Below are positions 8,087 through 10,956 of a stretch of 10,956 bases of DNA, piece by piece (within the stretch, counting starts at the first letter, position 1; every line of letters starts with the position of its first letter). This DNA is from an uncultured Acetatifactor sp. Lineage in GTDB: Bacteria > Bacillota > Clostridia > Lachnospirales > Lachnospiraceae. Below the pieces are notes generated by a model. It was not told the origin of the DNA and did no database searches. It worked only from the letters and a program-made list of their open reading frames with translations. Position numbers and translations under genes: made by a program. The DNA is taken from NCBI GenBank assembly GCA_910577185.1, contig CAJTLR010000094.1:1-10956 (forward strand), read 5' to 3'.

Positions 8087-9414
8087 TTTCTGAAGTTTTC
8101 GTCAAAATTCTTCCTTATGAAATTACGGTAGGTTCTCTCCAGCCCGGGGTACTTTCTATAGACTTCACCATAGTCACAGTACTCCAGAAGCTCCTCCACA
8201 TACCGTATCTTCCTGAATTTTTCATCATAATAATTCAGGTGCGGCAGTCCCAGGTACCTGGCCAGTTCCAGGGTCCTCCAGTCATGCGCGATCCACAGGG
8301 CCGGGATCCCGTTCCGCAGCGCCATCATGTTTCCGTGAAACCTGCTTCCGAAGGCAAACGTAAATCCCGAACCGGAGACAAAATCATTCCACTTCTTAAA
8401 ATCATAGAAAATCGTTTCTGCCCCCCCAGGACTGTCCTCATGGTTCTGGCATACCAGGCAGGAATCATGCTGTCCGGCCAGTGCGTATATTTCCTTTTTG
8501 GAACGGTCTGCCGTATAGAGTATCCTGTCCGCTGCCGGCTCTGCCAGTACGGGGTATTCCCCCTTGTACTGGTAAAAGGAGGGGCAGCCGATGACCTCCA
8601 CGTTCCTGATGCCCATTTCTTCCATGCACGCCGCAGTGAACTCGCCCCGCACTCCTATCTGTGCCGCGTGTTCCCCCACCGCCCGGAAAACCCTCTTCTG
8701 GCCCTCCGTCAGGCCTGCCACCACATCCCGGGGCGTCTCGTGGAACCCGGCCTGCGCGCCAAGCCCCACAAAGGTAAACCGCATGTCCGTCTGCTCCAGG
8801 ATCGGGAGCAGGCTCTCGCACCACACTGCGTACTCTGCCACGAAGTTGGATGCCGGCATTACGGAAACCACACTGCCCCTGCCGAGCCTGTCTCCTACCC
8901 ATTCCCTTGTAAGTCTTGCCTCAATGTGGTAATCCAGCTGCTCCCTCAGCGCTTCCACATATACCAGGTTCCCGGTATTGTTCCCCAGGGCCTCCACGGT
9001 ATTCTCGTCATGGAAGCGCAGGACCGGGTTGAAGAATACCCTCGTCCTGTCCCTGGTCAAAATCCCCTGCAGGGCATCGTCCGTCCCCCATTCGTTCGTC
9101 AGGACATCCAGCACGTTTTTTCCCGGGACATACTGCAGGGCACGGCTCCTCAGCTCAAAATAGATTTCCGTGTGGTCGCTGACAATGAAAAGCGTGCAAT
9201 CCTCCCAGAATCCGGGCTCCACTTCCTCAAACCGTTTCACGCCGCTTTCCGGGTCTCTTTTCCCGCTGTCTATGATAAGCGCTTCCTGCCTCCCGAATTC
9301 GTCGTTCAGTATCCTTTTAAACAGACGCCCCTGCTCACCGAATGGAAATATTACATAATTCCGCCTTCCCCCGGAAACCGCCTTCTGAATGGCTCTTCTG
9401 ATTTTTTCTTCCAT
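8083..9414 (-). CDS. Polysaccharide pyruvyl transferase family protein with N-terminal Rossmann-like module
   Basis: The protein has 443 residues from ATG 9414. The pyruvyl transferase-like part covers about residues 120-430: VVSVMPASNFVAEY, FVGLGAQAG, IGVRGEFTAACMEEMGI at 253-269, VEVIGCPSFY, and GSRFHGNMMALRNGIPALW at 356-374 with the conserved His360. Enzymes of this family (CsaB and exopolysaccharide relatives) add pyruvate from phosphoenolpyruvate to a sugar as a ketal, giving the glycan a negative charge; some members may do other chemistry. Residues 19-106 look like the module that its neighbours carry at the other end: YVIFPFGEQGR, IIDS, then TLFIVSD and KNVLDV. The frame extends to a TTG at 9450, but ATG 9414 has AGGGG 7 nt upstream. 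Its stop overlaps the next start (ATGA). Confidence 0.88.
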   Translation of the reverse strand: MEEKIRRAIQKAVSGGRRNYVIFPFGEQGRLFKRILNDEFGRQEALIIDSGKRDPESGVKRFEEVEPGFWEDCTLFIVSDHTEIYFELRSRALQYVPGKNVLDVLTNEWGTDDALQGILTRDRTRVFFNPVLRFHDENTVEALGNNTGNLVYVEALREQLDYHIEARLTREWVGDRLGRGSVVSVMPASNFVAEYAVWCESLLPILEQTDMRFTFVGLGAQAGFHETPRDVVAGLTEGQKRVFRAVGEHAAQIGVRGEFTAACMEEMGIRNVEVIGCPSFYQYKGEYPVLAEPAADRILYTADRSKKEIYALAGQHDSCLVCQNHEDSPGGAETIFYDFKKWNDFVSGSGFTFAFGSRFHGNMMALRNGIPALWIAHDWRTLELARYLGLPHLNYYDEKFRKIRYVEELLEYCDYGEVYRKYPGLERTYRNFIRKNFDENFRK

Positions 9415-9421
9415 TTTTATA

Positions 9422-9426
9422 CCCCT
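9422..9426 (-). promoter_or_regulatory. Ribosome-binding site that decides the pyruvyl transferase start
   Basis: AGGGG on the minus strand is 7 nt before ATG 9414. The longer frame, starting at TTG 9450, has no purine-rich sequence at a suitable distance, so the shorter protein is preferred. Confidence 0.6.
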
Positions 9427-9456
9427 GACGCGCTTTGGCGCCCATACCAATCAGTA

Positions 9457-9475
9457 TTTGAAAGGAACTTTCAAA
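9457..9475. other. Perfect 8-bp hairpin in the widest gap of the cluster
   Basis: TTTGAAAG at 9457-9464 and CTTTCAAA at 9468-9475 are exact reverse complements around a 3-base loop. The hairpin lies in the 118-bp gap 9415-9532 between the first glycosyltransferase and the pyruvyl transferase-like gene. In the direction of transcription no U-tract follows, so it is not a standard intrinsic terminator. It could be a processing site, a weak attenuator or a dyad operator. I see no convincing promoter or coding sequence in the rest of the gap. Confidence 0.5.
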
Positions 9476-9532
9476 CTTATCTGCCTTTCTGCTTATCTCT
9501 TCCAAAGCAGACTCTTCTTAACGGATTGCCAG

Positions 9533-10876
9533 TCACTGCCTGAAATCTTCCGGCCAGACAGCAATACTGTCTCTATGAATCCCATAACCCTCAAGCTGTC
9601 TTTTCATATCCTCTCCGCCCTGTCTGCACGCCGCAATGAAAAAAGCATCTTCATATTCCCTGCAGCATATTTCCGGGGACATGACTTCTATTTTATAGCA
9701 CGACTTTCCCCAAAGTGTCTGATTATTGTCACAGAAGGCTGCCACATCCAGTCCATGAATATCCAGAATTGCACATATTTCTTTCCCATACCTCCCGCAG
9801 CCGAATATGATGACTCTGCGTTCCCCTATTTTCTCCCGCAGCCGCTCCAGCGGTTCTGTCTCCATCTTATCCCTTACATATTTATAATCCGCGTAACTCC
9901 TGCCGGACTTCAGCAACAGTTCCAGTTCCATTCTATAGCCCCCGAAATCCGAAAGATTCAGCAGTTCTTTTTTCAGGGCATAAAGTATTTTCCCGCAAAA
10001 CCATTCATAATACTTTGACAAATGTTCCGAATCGGTATTGTATTGTTCCATACGCAGTACTTTTTCATATTCCACCCTGAAATTCAGGGCCAGCTTGTAA
10101 TAAATTCTATTCCATACCTGCCGGTCTGTTCCCAGCGGAAGTGTACTGTCCTCCAGAAGCCGGGAAAATTCCTGATATAAGTATTTCACTGCTGATGGCT
10201 GGTATGTTGAAGCCCCTTTCCTTTTTACCCTATAGCGATAAAACGAGTCATCTGTATACAGGGCCCGTTCTGCAAGGCATATTGTCTGCAGAATAAAGCC
10301 TATATCCTGAAATGCAGCACCTGGCGTTTCATTCAGAACAATTCCTTTTTGAACCAGAAAGTCCTTCCGGTATATTCCCTTCCATATGTTGTAATCCCCT
10401 TCAACAACACAGACATAATCCAAAGGTCTGATAACTTTTCCGTATAAATCGGTTCTGACCGGAAATGTCTTCCTTGTCTGCCAGACTCTTCCCCCCTGCT
10501 GTAGTTCTTCAAAAGAATCATAATCAGCTTTCACATAATCCAGGCTATATTTTTCAGCGGTCTCATAAAGTTTTCCGAACATTTCTTCTGCTACAAAATC
10601 ATCCGTTTCAACCACTGCAATGTATTTACCGTTTGCTCTCCGGATTCCCTCATTAACCTGCCGTCCATAACTTTTTTTTTCACAGCCGAAAATCTGTACC
10701 CTTGTGTCTTTCCCGGCATATTGCTGCAAAATTTCAAATGTGCCATCTGTGGAGCCTGCATCCACGCATATTATTTCTATTTCCCATAAAGTTTGCGCAA
10801 TTACACTCTCCAGGCATTCTTTGATATAGTCAGCCACGTTCAATGATGGCAGTATAACAGATACCTTTACATTCAT
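9533..10876 (-). CDS. Family 2 glycosyltransferase with C-terminal Rossmann-like module (first gene of the unit)
   Basis: The protein has 447 residues. Residues 4-115 are a family 2 domain: VSVILPSLNV, VDAGSTDGT at 38-46 (usual family form DDGSTDGT), and ETDD at 90-93 with Glu in the first metal-site position. NETPGAAFQD at 182-191 holds the likely catalytic Asp191. Residues 354-440 are the shared module (VIIFGCGRYG, then FCDN). The start has two ribosome-binding candidates, AGGAGA 10 nt and GGAG 3 nt upstream. Only 28 bp separate the ATG from the inverted repeat, leaving little room for a private promoter. A run of nine A occurs in codons 66-69. The gene is clearly AT-richer than the next five. 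It is a paralogue of the genes at 6680 and 2493. No membrane segment is visible. Confidence 0.92.
   Translation of the reverse strand: MNVKVSVILPSLNVADYIKECLESVIAQTLWEIEIICVDAGSTDGTFEILQQYAGKDTRVQIFGCEKKSYGRQVNEGIRRANGKYIAVVETDDFVAEEMFGKLYETAEKYSLDYVKADYDSFEELQQGGRVWQTRKTFPVRTDLYGKVIRPLDYVCVVEGDYNIWKGIYRKDFLVQKGIVLNETPGAAFQDIGFILQTICLAERALYTDDSFYRYRVKRKGASTYQPSAVKYLYQEFSRLLEDSTLPLGTDRQVWNRIYYKLALNFRVEYEKVLRMEQYNTDSEHLSKYYEWFCGKILYALKKELLNLSDFGGYRMELELLLKSGRSYADYKYVRDKMETEPLERLREKIGERRVIIFGCGRYGKEICAILDIHGLDVAAFCDNNQTLWGKSCYKIEVMSPEICCREYEDAFFIAACRQGGEDMKRQLEGYGIHRDSIAVWPEDFRQ
10672..10680 (-). repeat. A9 homopolymer inside the first glycosyltransferase
   Basis: Nine consecutive A on the coding strand span codons 66-69 (Glu-Lys-Lys-Ser), about 200 nt after the start. 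As written, the frame is intact. A gain or loss of one base would stop the protein within the catalytic domain. Long A tracts can slip during replication or transcription. Confidence 0.9.
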
Positions 10877-10904
10877 TTTCTCCGGCTCTCCTAAAACTTC
10901 TGAT

Positions 10905-10956
10905 TTACTATGAAACAGAATCTTGCGGGGGATAAAAAAGCGCAGACTGTCCCTAT
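10905..10956. repeat. Right copy of perfect 52-bp inverted repeat
   Basis: This is the exact reverse complement of 2-53. It begins 28 bp upstream of the first gene of the transcription unit, so it lies in the 5' region of the whole cluster. The copy ends at the last base of the window, so its outer limit is unknown. On the plus strand it holds an ATG at 10910 with an open frame running outward, the same as on the left, but here without any purine-rich ribosome-binding site before it. Confidence 0.97.

Noticed and set aside
6950..8131. Long open frame on the plus strand opposite the gene at 6680
   Set aside because: It has the same antisense composition effect and contains no domain motif, while the minus-strand frame holds all family 2 motifs.
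8059..9543. Long open frame on the plus strand opposite the pyruvyl transferase-like gene
   Set aside because: It is a shadow of the minus-strand gene, which has family motifs and a ribosome-binding site. The antisense product shows no family features.
10877..10956. Open frame through the right repeat continuing in phase into the first glycosyltransferase (RDSLRFFIPRKILFHSK...)
   Set aside because: It could be an N-terminal extension or an upstream gene's end. However, the ATG at 10876 has ribosome-binding sites, and the catalytic domain begins right after it as in the paralogues. The frame is also the antisense of the outward frame in the repeat.
10905..10956. Weak -10/-35-like elements inside the repeat reading inward (CATAGT with TTATCC 17 bp upstream)
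   Set aside because: Only 4/6 and 3/6 matches to consensus in an AT-rich stretch, too weak to call a promoter.

Overview
The window is one densely packed, single-strand glycan-modification gene cluster, bounded exactly by a perfect 52-bp inverted repeat. All seven complete genes run on the minus strand, right to left: a family 2 glycosyltransferase (9533-10876), a polysaccharide pyruvyl transferase-like protein (8083-9414), two more family 2 glycosyltransferases (6680-8086 and 5299-6687), a family 8 glycosyltransferase (3871-5262), a fourth family 2 glycosyltransferase (2493-3866) and a 791-residue HAD-type protein (65-2440). Spacing is tight: a 4-bp ATGA overlap, an 8-bp overlap, and gaps of 4, 36, 52 and 118 bp. 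This suggests one transcription unit. There are no rRNA, tRNA, CRISPR, transposase or recombinase genes.

Purine-rich Shine-Dalgarno sites, stop/start overlaps and the family mix suggest a Firmicute, probably a clostridium of the Lachnospiraceae type. This is an inference from style, not from a marker gene. Base composition is a mosaic. The two outer genes are AT-richer (sampled 60-base lines 18/60, 24/60 and 30/60 GC), while the five central genes are GC-rich (sampled lines 34/60 and 42/60). The composition changes near 2441-2492 and near 9415-9532.

The first notable signal is the boundary. Bases 2-53 are the exact reverse complement of 10905-10956, and the repeat may continue outside the window. 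Such ends could make the segment an invertible cassette, a cargo element without its own transposase, or the space between two inverted copies of a longer repeat. Each copy also holds an ATG and an open frame pointing outward, a layout that resembles surface-protein inversion switches.

The second signal is protein architecture. All seven proteins, from four unrelated catalytic classes, carry what looks like the same small Rossmann-like module of about 85-90 residues: a strand, a GxGxxG-like turn, a helix, a second strand ending in Asp, and a hydrophobic strand of the FIAV type. It is C-terminal in six and N-terminal in the pyruvyl transferase-like protein. A shared docking or ligand-sensing module could join these enzymes into one assembly that builds a decorated glycan.

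No protein shows membrane segments or a signal peptide, so all probably act in the cytoplasm or on the inner face of the membrane. The window has no flippase, polymerase, initiating phosphoglycosyl transferase or sugar-nucleotide synthesis genes. The cluster must therefore extend or decorate a glycan, or a protein such as a flagellin or S-layer protein, whose other genes lie elsewhere.
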